NCBI RefSeq assembly: GCF_001189955.1
Contig: NZ_LFLT01000009.1
Coordinates: 62,001 to 126,000 of the forward strand
Length of the DNA stretch: 64,000 nucleotides
Source: Herbaspirillum chlorophenolicum
GTDB taxonomy: Bacteria > Pseudomonadota > Gammaproteobacteria > Burkholderiales > Burkholderiaceae_D
Direction: 5' to 3'
The notes below the pieces were generated by a model. The model had not been told where the DNA came from, searched no databases, and saw only the letters and a list, made by a program, of their open reading frames with translations. A program made the translations under genes and the position numbers. Below, piece after piece: positions 8,817-16,516 of this stretch. Numbering within the stretch: position 1 is the first letter of the stretch; each line of letters opens with the position of its first letter.

Positions 8817-9029
8817 GACGTCTCCAGCCTCCAAGGTTATCGGTCGTTTGTTGCGCCGCATCGTGCCATCCGCGTGCGGTCTTCCTTGTCCGTGCGATCG
8901 TTCAGTTGCCTCTATATCGGCAGGAACCGCCCTGTTTTTATAGGCTTCACGCGTATTTTTACGGCGGCAATTGGTGCCTTGAGCTTAATGGACATCATGG
9001 CCCGCCGCAATACGATGGTAGCGCCGCAT

Positions 9030-9058
9030 TTGCCCTCCTGTGCGCACTCGGCTAGCAT
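9030..9058 (+). promoter_or_regulatory. Possible promoter of hpnD-hpnE
   Basis: TTGCCC (9030-9035) and TAGCAT (9053-9058) are separated by 17 bases, each matching four of six sigma-70 consensus positions. It lies 83 bases before the hpnD start. The 325-base gap between the HDOD gene and hpnD must carry divergent promoters. I see no gene in it. Confidence 0.4.
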
Positions 9059-9141
9059 AGCGCCTTTGCCGGATTTTGCCTGTTCCGGCGCCAAAAGGTC
9101 ACAAAAGGCATTTGTACGCCACGCACCCACCGCCGCTACCC

Positions 9142-9975
9142 ATGTCTCCAGACGAATACTGCCAACAGAAGGCCGCCGCCAGCGGCTCCAGCTTTTACTA
9201 CAGCTTCCTGTTCCTGCCGCCGGAACGCCGGCGCGCGATCACGGCGCTGTACGCCTTCTGCCGCGAAGTCGACGACACGGTCGATGAAATCGAAGATTCG
9301 ATGGTGGCCCGCACCAAGCTGATGTGGTGGCGCAAGGAAATCGCCGCCATGCTGGAAGGCAACCCGACCCACCCGGTGACCAAGGCCTTGCATCCGCACG
9401 TGGCCGTCTACCAGCTCAAGGGCGAGCACCTGCAAGCCATCATCGATGGCATGGAGATGGACCTCGACCAAAGCCGCTATCTCGACTACCCCGGCCTGCA
9501 GCGCTATTGCTGGCACGTGGCCGGCGTGGTGGGCATCCTCTCGGCCAGCATCTTCGGCCATACCCAGGGCGGCACCCTGCTCTATGCGGAAAAGCTGGGC
9601 CTGGCCTTCCAGCTCACCAACATCATCCGCGATGTCGGCGAAGACGCCCGCCGTGGCCGCATCTACCTGCCCGTCAACGAACTGCAGCAATTCAACGTGA
9701 CCGCCGCCGACCTCCTCAACGGCCGCCACAGCGATCGCTTCGAAGCGTTGATGAAATTCCAGGTGCAGCGCGCCCACGCCATCTACGACGAAGCCTTCGC
9801 CTTGCTGCCCAAGGAAGACCGCCGCGCACAGCGCCCCGGCCTGATGATGGCGGAGATCTACCGCACCCTGCTCGATGAAATCGAGCGCGACGGCTACCAG
9901 GTGCTGAACCAGCGCATCTCCCTCACGCCCATCCGCAAACTGTGGCTGGCGTGGAAAACCTACGTGTTCGGCTGA
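9142..9975 (+). CDS. hpnD: Presqualene diphosphate synthase HpnD
   Basis: HpnD condenses two farnesyl diphosphate molecules to presqualene diphosphate. The 277-residue protein shows the N-terminal SPDEYCQQKAAASGSSFYYS typical of the family, the first Asp-rich motif in FCREVDDTVDEIED and the second in NIIRDVGEDARRGRIYLP. The ATG at 9142 begins at the family motif; the frame is open further upstream, but without family-like sequence. The stop codon overlaps the hpnE start (TGATG at 9973-9977), so the two genes are translationally coupled. Confidence 0.95.
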   Translation: MSPDEYCQQKAAASGSSFYYSFLFLPPERRRAITALYAFCREVDDTVDEIEDSMVARTKLMWWRKEIAAMLEGNPTHPVTKALHPHVAVYQLKGEHLQAIIDGMEMDLDQSRYLDYPGLQRYCWHVAGVVGILSASIFGHTQGGTLLYAEKLGLAFQLTNIIRDVGEDARRGRIYLPVNELQQFNVTAADLLNGRHSDRFEALMKFQVQRAHAIYDEAFALLPKEDRRAQRPGLMMAEIYRTLLDEIERDGYQVLNQRISLTPIRKLWLAWKTYVFG

Positions 9976-11336
9976 TGCCGAACGACTCCGCGCGCCACTA
10001 CGCCGTCATCGGCGGCGGCTGGGCCGGCTGCGCAGCAGCGGTCACGCTGGCGGCGGCCGGCAGCCAGGTCAGCCTGTTCGAGGCCGGCAAGATCCTCGGC
10101 GGGCGTGCACGCCGCATAGAGATTGACGGCCGCACGCTGGACAATGGCCAGCACATCCTCCTGGGCGCTTATGGCGCCTCGCTCAAACTGATGAAGCAAG
10201 TCGGCGTGAAACCGGCCGAGGCCTTGCTGCGCCTGCCGCTGCAGATGCGCTATCCGCTGCAAGCCGGCGGCGAAGGCATGGACTTCGTCGCACCGCGCCT
10301 GCCAGCGCCGCTGCATGTAGCCATCGCGTTGCTGCGCGCCAAAGGATTGGGCAAGGAAGACAAGATGGCGCTGGCGCGTTTTTCCACCACCGCGCGCTGG
10401 ATGGGCTGGCAGTTGCACGAGGACTGCAGCGTGGCCGAACTGCTGGAACGCTTCGAACAGACGCCGCGCCTGATCAGGCTGATGTGGAATCCGCTCTGCA
10501 TCGCCGCACTGAACACGCCCCCTGAACGCGCGTCGGCCAAGGTATTCCTGAACGTGCTGCGCGATAGCCTGGGCGCACGCCGTGCGGCGTCCGACATGCT
10601 GATTCCGCGTATCGACCTCAGCGCCATCCTGCCGCAAGCCGCCGCAGCGTACATTGGGCAACGCGGCGGACAAGCCATCACCGGCACTGCGGTCGGCTGC
10701 TTGCACGCCACTGGCGATGCCGGCACCTGGCGCCTGGAAGACCGTCAGGGCGGCAATCTTGGCGAATTCGCCGGGATAATCATCGCCACCGGCGCCGACG
10801 CAGCCGCGCAATTGCTGGATGGAGCCCGGGGGCCGGCAAGCGCTTGCGATACCAGCGCCTTGCACGCACTGGCGTACGAACCGATCACTACCTGCTACCT
10901 GCAATATGCGCCGACACTGCGCCTGCCGCTGCCGTTCTGCGCACTGGCCGACGATCCGCAGCGCCGTGCATGGGGGCAATTTGCCTTTGACCGTGGGCAA
11001 CTGAGCGCCGATGCTGCCGATGCAGGACTGCTGGCGGTAGTCGTCAGCGCCGCCGGCCAAGCCATCGCAGACGGCCACGCGGCGCTGCTGGATGGCATCG
11101 CCCAACAATTGGCGGTTGACTTCGGGCGCCCCGAATTGTCCATTCCACAATGGAGCAAGGTAATCACCGAAAAGCGCGCGACATTTTCCTGCACACCAGG
11201 ACTGCAACGGCCGATCAATACCGGCTTGCCGTCCGGGCTCGCGCTGGCAGGCGACTATGTGGCCGGCGACTATCCGGCCACGCTCGAAGGCGCTGTGCGC
11301 AGCGGCATCGCGGCCGCCCGGATCGTGGCCGCCTGA
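9975..11336 (+). CDS. hpnE: Hydroxysqualene dehydroxylase HpnE (squalene-associated FAD-dependent desaturase)
   Basis: HpnE is the flavoprotein that reduces hydroxysqualene to squalene, completing the HpnCDE route. The 453-residue protein opens with a dinucleotide-binding motif (VIGGGWAGCAAAVTLAAAG, about 10-28), followed by the GGRARRIEIDGRTLDNGQH segment of the amine-oxidase/phytoene-desaturase family. The C-terminal flavin-binding region reads GLALAGDYVAGDYPATLEGA. It begins inside the hpnD stop codon (TGATG), which shows coupling. The next gene starts about 250 bases later, with no clear terminator in between. Confidence 0.94.
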   Translation: MPNDSARHYAVIGGGWAGCAAAVTLAAAGSQVSLFEAGKILGGRARRIEIDGRTLDNGQHILLGAYGASLKLMKQVGVKPAEALLRLPLQMRYPLQAGGEGMDFVAPRLPAPLHVAIALLRAKGLGKEDKMALARFSTTARWMGWQLHEDCSVAELLERFEQTPRLIRLMWNPLCIAALNTPPERASAKVFLNVLRDSLGARRAASDMLIPRIDLSAILPQAAAAYIGQRGGQAITGTAVGCLHATGDAGTWRLEDRQGGNLGEFAGIIIATGADAAAQLLDGARGPASACDTSALHALAYEPITTCYLQYAPTLRLPLPFCALADDPQRRAWGQFAFDRGQLSADAADAGLLAVVVSAAGQAIADGHAALLDGIAQQLAVDFGRPELSIPQWSKVITEKRATFSCTPGLQRPINTGLPSGLALAGDYVAGDYPATLEGAVRSGIAAARIVAA

Positions 11337-11589
11337 GCCGGGTGCCAGACCAGGGAAATCCGCTCCCATATCAGCCCAAACCCATAGCTCATCACGGGTT
11401 CTTCCGATACCTTCCGGGCCTTGGGTCATATAAAATTTTCATGGATAGACGGAAATGGATTCACCCCACGCATCACCGCTTTGATCTAGCATAGTGACAA
11501 GCTCGGAGCAGCCCCGATTCCGGTTCGTGCCGGCGCTCCACCCTGCCCCGCGGCCATGTGCCGCGTTTCATTTTTACGGAGAAAACAAT

Positions 11590-12732
11590 ATGCCGGTCAT
11601 GACCTGTGTCGAAGACTTTCGCCTGCTGGCGAAAAAACGGGTTCCCAAGGCCTTCTACGACTACGCCGATAGCGGCTCCTATACCGAAAGCACCTATCGC
11701 GCCAACAACGACGACCTGGCCGCGCTGAAGTTGCGCCAGCGCGTGGCGATCAATGTCGACGAGCGCAGCACGCGCACCACCATGATCGGCCACGATGTCA
11801 CCATGCCGGTGGCCATTGCGCCAACCGGCCTGACCGGCATGCAATGGGCCAACGGCGAAATGCTGGGCGCCATCGCCGCCGAGAAGTTCGGCATTCCCTT
11901 TACGCTGTCGACCATGAGCATCTGCTCCATCGAAGATGTCGCCAGCGTGACCACCAAGCCGTTCTGGTTCCAGCTTTACGTGATGCGTGACCGCGGTTTC
12001 GTCAAATCGATGATCGACCGCGCCAAGGCCGCCAAGTGCTCGGCCCTGGTGCTGACGCTGGACCTGCAGATCCTCGGCCAGCGCCACAAGGACCTGAAGA
12101 ACGGCATGTCGGTGCCGCCCAAGCTGACCCTGGACACCCTGCTCGACCTGGCCAGCAAGCCCGGCTGGGCGCTGCGCGCGCTGGGCGGCCGCAAGACGTT
12201 CGGCAACCTGGCCGGCCACATCAATGGTGGCAACAGCGGCAGCGGCGTGCAAACCCTGTCGAAGTGGACCGCCAGCCAGTTCGACCCGACCCTGAACTGG
12301 GACGACGTTGCCTGGATCAAGGAACAATGGGGCGGCAAGCTGATCCTGAAGGGCATCCTGGACGTGGAAGATGCCAAGATCGCGGCCCAGACCGGCGCCG
12401 ATGCGCTGGTGGTTTCCAACCATGGCGGCCGCCAGCTGGACGGCGCGATGTCGTCGATCCAGGCGCTGCCGGCGATTGCCGAAGCGGTTGGCGACCAGAT
12501 CGAAGTCTGGTTCGACGGCGGCATCCGCTCCGGCCAGGACATCCTGAAGGCCGTGGCGCTGGGCGCCAAGGGCACCATGATCGGCCGCGCCTTCCTCTAC
12601 AGCCTGGGCGCCATGGGCGGCGAAGGCGTTTCCCAGATGCTGGAAATCCTGCGCAAGGAACTGGATGTGAGCATGGCGCTGACCGGCACCAAGGACATCA
12701 AGGACGTTGGTCGCCAGATCCTCGTGCCCTGA
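11590..12732 (+). CDS. FMN-dependent alpha-hydroxy-acid dehydrogenase (LldD family)
   Basis: The protein belongs to the family of L-lactate dehydrogenase (LldD), glycolate oxidase and mandelate dehydrogenase, which oxidise 2-hydroxy acids with FMN. At 380 residues it is close to LldD length. Recognisable parts are YDYADSGSYTESTYR near the N-terminus, PVAIAPTGLTGMQW, the Lys in LILKGILDVEDA, the catalytic His-containing SNHGGRQLDG, and the flavin phosphate site FDGGIRSGQDILKA. The ATG at 11590 follows a weak ribosome site (CGGAGAAAACAAT). The exact substrate cannot be read from the sequence; L-lactate is the default. It is a single-gene unit with its own terminator. Confidence 0.88.
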   Translation: MPVMTCVEDFRLLAKKRVPKAFYDYADSGSYTESTYRANNDDLAALKLRQRVAINVDERSTRTTMIGHDVTMPVAIAPTGLTGMQWANGEMLGAIAAEKFGIPFTLSTMSICSIEDVASVTTKPFWFQLYVMRDRGFVKSMIDRAKAAKCSALVLTLDLQILGQRHKDLKNGMSVPPKLTLDTLLDLASKPGWALRALGGRKTFGNLAGHINGGNSGSGVQTLSKWTASQFDPTLNWDDVAWIKEQWGGKLILKGILDVEDAKIAAQTGADALVVSNHGGRQLDGAMSSIQALPAIAEAVGDQIEVWFDGGIRSGQDILKAVALGAKGTMIGRAFLYSLGAMGGEGVSQMLEILRKELDVSMALTGTKDIKDVGRQILVP

Positions 12733-12750
12733 TAGCGGGCTACGGCTAAT

Positions 12751-12788
12751 AAAAATCCCGGGCGCCGTAAGGTAGCCCGGGATTTTTT
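12751..12788 (+). terminator. Intrinsic terminator after the LldD-like gene
   Basis: ATCCCGGGC (about 12755-12763) pairs with GCCCGGGAT (about 12775-12783) and is followed by TTTTT. A-rich sequence before the stem makes it usable in both directions, so it may also serve the convergent ankyrin gene. Confidence 0.9.
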
Positions 12789-12807
12789 ATGGATGGAAGA
12801 AAACCGT

Positions 12808-13482
12808 TCAGAAACGCGGTTTTTCCTGCAGCACCTCGATCACTTCGGTTTGCCCATAGCGCCGCGCCAGATCCATCGCGGTCAGGCCATCCTTGTTCTT
12901 CAGCGTGAGATCGGCGCCGCCGTCGCGCAGCACTTCCACCGCCGCCACCCGGCCGCGCATGGCGGCCAGCATGACCGGAGTCATTTTCTCATCCGGGGAT
13001 TCGGCATCGATATAGGCCGAGGCATCCAGCAGCAGCTTGACGATCTCGGAGCTGCCATTGATGGCGGCGTAATGCAAGGCGGCCCAGCCCGGCCGGTTGA
13101 CTTCAACCTCGCGTGCGAGCAGCAGCTTGACTACCGGGATGTTGCCGTAGAAGGCCGCCAGCATCAGTGGCGTATCGCCGTTGGTGGCTTGCGCTTCAAG
13201 GTTGACGTCAGGCGCGTTGACCAGCAGGCTGAAGGCCTTCATGGAATCCTCCCGGATGGCCAGCATCAGGCCGGTATAGCCGCGCCTGGGTTCGATCAGG
13301 TTGGGCCCCATTCCCCGCTGCATCAACTGCTTCAGGAAGTAGACATTGTCCATGCGGATCGCCTGGAAATACTCTTCATAGGCGCCGGCGCGCGCCGCGC
13401 CCGGCAGCAGCATGGAGGTGTACAGCAGTACGCGGCCGAAGCGGCCGACACGGGAACGGATCTTTTCCAGCAAAGACGTCAT
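12808..13482 (-). CDS. Ankyrin-repeat protein, probably exported
   Basis: The 224-residue protein has about five ankyrin repeats, readable as GYTGLMLAIREDSMKAFSLL, GDTPLMLAAFYGNIPVVKLL, GWAALHYAAINGSSEIVKLL, MTPVMLAAMRGRVAAVEVL and GLTAMDLARRYGQTEVIEVL. Ankyrin repeats mediate protein binding, and the partner is unknown. The N-terminus has a basic stretch followed by VLLYTSMLLPGAARAGA, a plausible signal peptide with late hydrophobic core, so the protein is likely periplasmic. Its ATG overlaps the tatD stop codon by four bases (ATGA), so the two are co-translated. It ends the regB-regA-tatD run. Confidence 0.9.
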   Translation of the reverse strand: MTSLLEKIRSRVGRFGRVLLYTSMLLPGAARAGAYEEYFQAIRMDNVYFLKQLMQRGMGPNLIEPRRGYTGLMLAIREDSMKAFSLLVNAPDVNLEAQATNGDTPLMLAAFYGNIPVVKLLLAREVEVNRPGWAALHYAAINGSSEIVKLLLDASAYIDAESPDEKMTPVMLAAMRGRVAAVEVLRDGGADLTLKNKDGLTAMDLARRYGQTEVIEVLQEKPRF

Positions 13483-14258
13483 GGTGCGATTCCAAACAGC
13501 TTGAAGAAATTGTCACTGGTCTGGCGTGCGACTTCGGCAGCGGAAATACCGCGCAGGTCGGCGATGAATTCGCCGACGTGGCGCACATAGCCGGGTTCGT
13601 TGGTCTTGCCGCGGAACGGCACCGGCGTCAGGTAGGGTGAATCGGTCTCGATCAGCATGCGCTCCAGCGGAATGGTGCGCGCCACCTGCTGCAGGTCCTT
13701 GGCCGACTTGAAGGTGACGATGCCCGAAAACGAGATGTAAAAGCCAAGCTCGATGGCGGCATCGGCCACTTCCTGCGACTCGGTGAAGCAATGCATCACG
13801 CCCGCCGCGCCGCCGGCCTGCGGGCTCGCGCCTTCTTCACGCATGATGCGGATGGTGTCTTCCGACGCCGAGCGGGTGTGGATGATCAACGGCTTGCCTG
13901 TCGCACGCGAGGCGCGGATATGCGTGCGGAAACGCTCACGCTGCCATTCCAGGTCGCCTTGCAGGCGGTAGTAGTCCAGCCCGGTCTCGCCGATGGCGAC
14001 GATGCGCGGATGGTCGGCCAGCTTGACCAGTTGCTCGACGTCCGGTTCGGGCGTGTCCTCATAGTCGGGATGCACGCCGACCGATGCGTAGATATTGGGA
14101 TATTGCTCGGCCAGCGCCAGCACTTGCGGGAAGTCAGGCAAGTCGACCGACACGCACAAGGCATGGCTGACCTTGTTTTCAGCCATCTTGCCGAAAATCT
14201 CAGGCAAGCGCGCGGCGAGATCGGGAAAATTGATGTGGCAATGGGAATCGATATACAT
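13479..14258 (-). CDS. tatD: TatD family metal-dependent DNase
   Basis: TatD-type enzymes are TIM-barrel metallo-hydrolases with deoxyribonuclease activity, linked to DNA repair and quality control. The 259 residues carry the full metal-site set: DSHCHINF at the N-terminus, the Glu of AIGETGLDYY, IIHTRSA, MHCFTES and the Asp of LIETDSPYLTPVP. The ATG at 14258 is used because the family begins MYIDSHCH; the upstream open frame overlaps regA and is not credible. It lies 61 bases downstream of regA and overlaps the ankyrin gene. Confidence 0.95.
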   Translation of the reverse strand: MYIDSHCHINFPDLAARLPEIFGKMAENKVSHALCVSVDLPDFPQVLALAEQYPNIYASVGVHPDYEDTPEPDVEQLVKLADHPRIVAIGETGLDYYRLQGDLEWQRERFRTHIRASRATGKPLIIHTRSASEDTIRIMREEGASPQAGGAAGVMHCFTESQEVADAAIELGFYISFSGIVTFKSAKDLQQVARTIPLERMLIETDSPYLTPVPFRGKTNEPGYVRHVGEFIADLRGISAAEVARQTSDNFFKLFGIAP

Positions 14259-14319
14259 GGCCGCTATTGTAAAGCGATGCGCCGCAGGTGTCGCCCCCGG
14301 AGGAGGCTTTGAGAAGGCG

Positions 14320-14871
14320 CTACTTCGCCACCGGCCGCTTGGAGAGCTTGCGCTGCAGAGTCCGGCGATGCATGTTGAGCGCACGGGCGGTGGAAGAGAT
14401 ATTGCCCTCGTGCTCGGCCAATACCCGCTGGATATGTTCCCATTCCAGGCGCTCCAGCGACAGCGGAGCCGCCTCGTCGGCCGGCGGGGCGATGTCGGCC
14501 GCTTCGTCCCGCGCATCCCCGTGGGCCAGCGCCGACAGGATGGAGTCGACATTGGCCGGCTTGGACAGGTAATTGTCTGCACCCGACTTGATCGCCTGCA
14601 CCGTGGTGGCAATGCTGGCATAACCGGTCAGCACCAGGAGGCGTGCGTCCGGCAATGCCTGGCGCAACGGGGAGACCCATTGCAGGCCGGAATCCTTTTC
14701 CAGCTGCAGGTCGATGGTGGCGTAGTCGAAGCTTTCCTTGCGCGCCGCTGCCAGTGCCTCCTCGCCGCTGTGGGCCACAGTGGCGCGAAACCCCCTGCGC
14801 GTGAGCGAGCGCGCCAGCGTGCCGGCAAAAACGTCGTTGTCGTCGAGGATCAGGAAAGCAGCGCTCATCAA
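14320..14871 (-). CDS. regA: RegA/ActR/PrrA-type redox response regulator
   Basis: RegA is the DNA-binding response regulator of the RegB-RegA redox two-component system, which adjusts energy metabolism to oxygen and quinone state. The 183-residue protein has a receiver domain with the acidic pair Asp10-Asp11, the phospho-acceptor Asp54 in YATIDLQLEKDSGLQ, the Thr in LVLTGYAS and the Lys in YLSKPANV. The C-terminal Fis-type helix-turn-helix (NISSTARALNMHRRTLQRKL) is nearly invariant across RegA orthologs. The start may be either of two adjacent Met codons. It lies 43 bases downstream of regB. Confidence 0.92.
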   Translation of the reverse strand: MMSAAFLILDDNDVFAGTLARSLTRRGFRATVAHSGEEALAAARKESFDYATIDLQLEKDSGLQWVSPLRQALPDARLLVLTGYASIATTVQAIKSGADNYLSKPANVDSILSALAHGDARDEAADIAPPADEAAPLSLERLEWEHIQRVLAEHEGNISSTARALNMHRRTLQRKLSKRPVAK

Positions 14872-14914
14872 AAATCAGAAACCAGTCGTTGTCGATACGT
14901 AAAATCAGGCCGCG

Positions 14915-16240
14915 TCAGGATACGGGAAACTGCAATTCAGCCACCGTCCCCTCATCCACCACTGAACGCAGTTGCAAGCGGCCTCCCATCTGCGCCGCCG
15001 CGGCGAAGGCCAGCATCAGGCCGATGCCGCGGCCACCGGAACGGCTGTCCACCGGCCCATCACCCAGGCGGGGCAACAGCTCAGGCGCGATACCGCAGCC
15101 GTTGTCGGCTACCCGAATGATAGCCGTCTTTTGGTTTTCCTTCGCAGGCTGGCGTGCCGCATCGGCAATCAGTGACAAGCGAATCTCGCCGGCGCCGCCG
15201 CGCTCCCGGACCGCATGGGCGGCATTGTCGAGCAAGGTCAGCAGTATCTGCGACAGTTCCTGCAATTGGCCCGCCACGATCCCTTCCTGCTTCAGATCCG
15301 CCGCCAGCAATACTGCGGGATGCCGCAGGCGCCAGCCATCGATCAACATGGCCAGCCACGGCGCCAGCGCTGCGGTCTCATCGCTGCGCCCCTGGGCATC
15401 GGCGTCCAGCCGCATGCTCTCCAGCGCCTGCTTGCACACCGCGATCTGTTCCTCGACGATGCGCAGGTCTTCTTCATACATGGCCAGCGCGGCATTGCCG
15501 GCCATATCGCGACGCATTTCCCCGGCGATCACGGCCACCGTCGACAGGGGCGTATTGAGCGCATGCGCCGCGCCCGCCGCCTGGGTACCCAGCGCGACGA
15601 TACGTTGCCCTTGCAACTGCTGCTCCCGGGCCAGCGCCAGTTGTGCGTCGCGCATACGCATGGCAGCGGCGATGCGGGTAACGAACCAGGTAATGAGCAA
15701 GGCCGAAATCGAGAAATTGATCCACATCCCGGCCAAGTGGTAGGTCATGGCCTGCTCGTGGTCATGGATGTGCAACGGCTCGTACACATAGACGAGCGCC
15801 GAATAACCGGCCAGCGCGCACAGCATCAGTGCACCGGCATAGGGCCATGCCAGCGTGGCCGCCCCCGCCGCCAGCGCCGGCAAATAGAAAGACACGAAAG
15901 GATTGGTGGCCCCGCCGGAGAAGTACAGCAAAGCCGACAGCACCGCTACATCCAGCAGCAGCTGCACGAACAGCTCGCCTTGCCCGGCCGGATGGGCCAC
16001 ATGCATGCGTCCCATCGTCGCCGCATTGATGGCTGCCTGCAAACCGATCAGCCCCAGCAGCGCCGGTAACGGCAAGCTTATTTCCAGCCACCAATGCGCT
16101 CCGGCCAGCACCAGCAGCTCGCCGCCGATAGTGGCCCAGCGTAGCCAAAACAGGCGGGACAGGACAGCGTGATGTCGCCATCCTGTGACGGCAGAAAAAT
16201 TATCCGTGGGCAATATGAAGAAGGAGCGTGGCGAAGGCAT
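14915..16240 (-). CDS. regB: RegB/PrrB-type redox-sensing histidine kinase
   Basis: The 441-residue kinase has about six membrane segments (residues 27-195) and a cytoplasmic kinase core. It keeps the quinone-interaction motif GGATNPF at 109-115, matching the family GGxxNPF. The phosphorylated His is His226 in AAGAAHALNTPLST. Cys269 in EEQIAVCKQALESM aligns with the redox-active cysteine of Rhodobacter RegB. The ATPase domain shows LLDNAAHAV, VADNGCGIAPEL and GGRGIGL. No Shine-Dalgarno sequence precedes the ATG. A perfect TATAAT lies six bases before it, so the mRNA may be leaderless. It pairs with regA directly downstream. Confidence 0.92.
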   Translation of the reverse strand: MPSPRSFFILPTDNFSAVTGWRHHAVLSRLFWLRWATIGGELLVLAGAHWWLEISLPLPALLGLIGLQAAINAATMGRMHVAHPAGQGELFVQLLLDVAVLSALLYFSGGATNPFVSFYLPALAAGAATLAWPYAGALMLCALAGYSALVYVYEPLHIHDHEQAMTYHLAGMWINFSISALLITWFVTRIAAAMRMRDAQLALAREQQLQGQRIVALGTQAAGAAHALNTPLSTVAVIAGEMRRDMAGNAALAMYEEDLRIVEEQIAVCKQALESMRLDADAQGRSDETAALAPWLAMLIDGWRLRHPAVLLAADLKQEGIVAGQLQELSQILLTLLDNAAHAVRERGGAGEIRLSLIADAARQPAKENQKTAIIRVADNGCGIAPELLPRLGDGPVDSRSGGRGIGLMLAFAAAAQMGGRLQLRSVVDEGTVAELQFPVS

Positions 16241-16246
16241 TGCGGG

Positions 16247-16252
16247 ATTATA
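16247..16252 (-). promoter_or_regulatory. Candidate -10 box of a leaderless regB transcript
   Basis: On the minus strand TATAAT ends six bases before the regB ATG, so transcription would start at about the A of the start codon. I find no good -35 hexamer at 16-18 bases. Absence of a ribosome-binding sequence supports the idea. Confidence 0.4.
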
Positions 16253-16423
16253 AGCGGCACATCCTGTGAGATGCCGAACTGCCCGGCCACAGCTGGGCAG
16301 GCCGCGGCTATGGACGACCTTGCCGGCGTTGAAAGCCGTGGAATCGCGTGTTTTTGCATTTCCGAGACACTCTTATGCAGGCGGAAGCAAATTGGGCCTC
16401 AAATAATAATTGAGAACGCAAAC

Positions 16424-16445
16424 AATAATTATTATCAATTATAAT
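16424..16445 (+). promoter_or_regulatory. Fur-box-like site with overlapping -10 of the TonB receptor gene
   Basis: The hexamer run AATAAT-TATTAT-C-AATTAT (16424-16442) matches the Fur consensus pattern of repeated NATWAT units. A perfect -10 TATAAT is at 16440-16445 and overlaps it. It lies about 72 bases before the siderophore receptor start. Iron-dependent repression by Fur is expected for such a gene; the site itself is read by eye. Confidence 0.65.
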
Positions 16446-16516
16446 TTTCCCAGTTTTACCCATCCAATACAAATCGAGCAAAGCCCCGGCTCTTGCTGCA
16501 TTCCACGAAAGATTTC

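Noticed and set aside
9960-11429. 489-codon frame antisense to hpnE
   Set aside because: It has antisense-type composition; hpnE has a clear flavin motif and a coupled start.
14259-14621. N-terminal extension of TatD into regA
   Set aside because: The family begins at MYIDSHCH; the extension overlaps regA and is Arg/Ser/Pro-rich.
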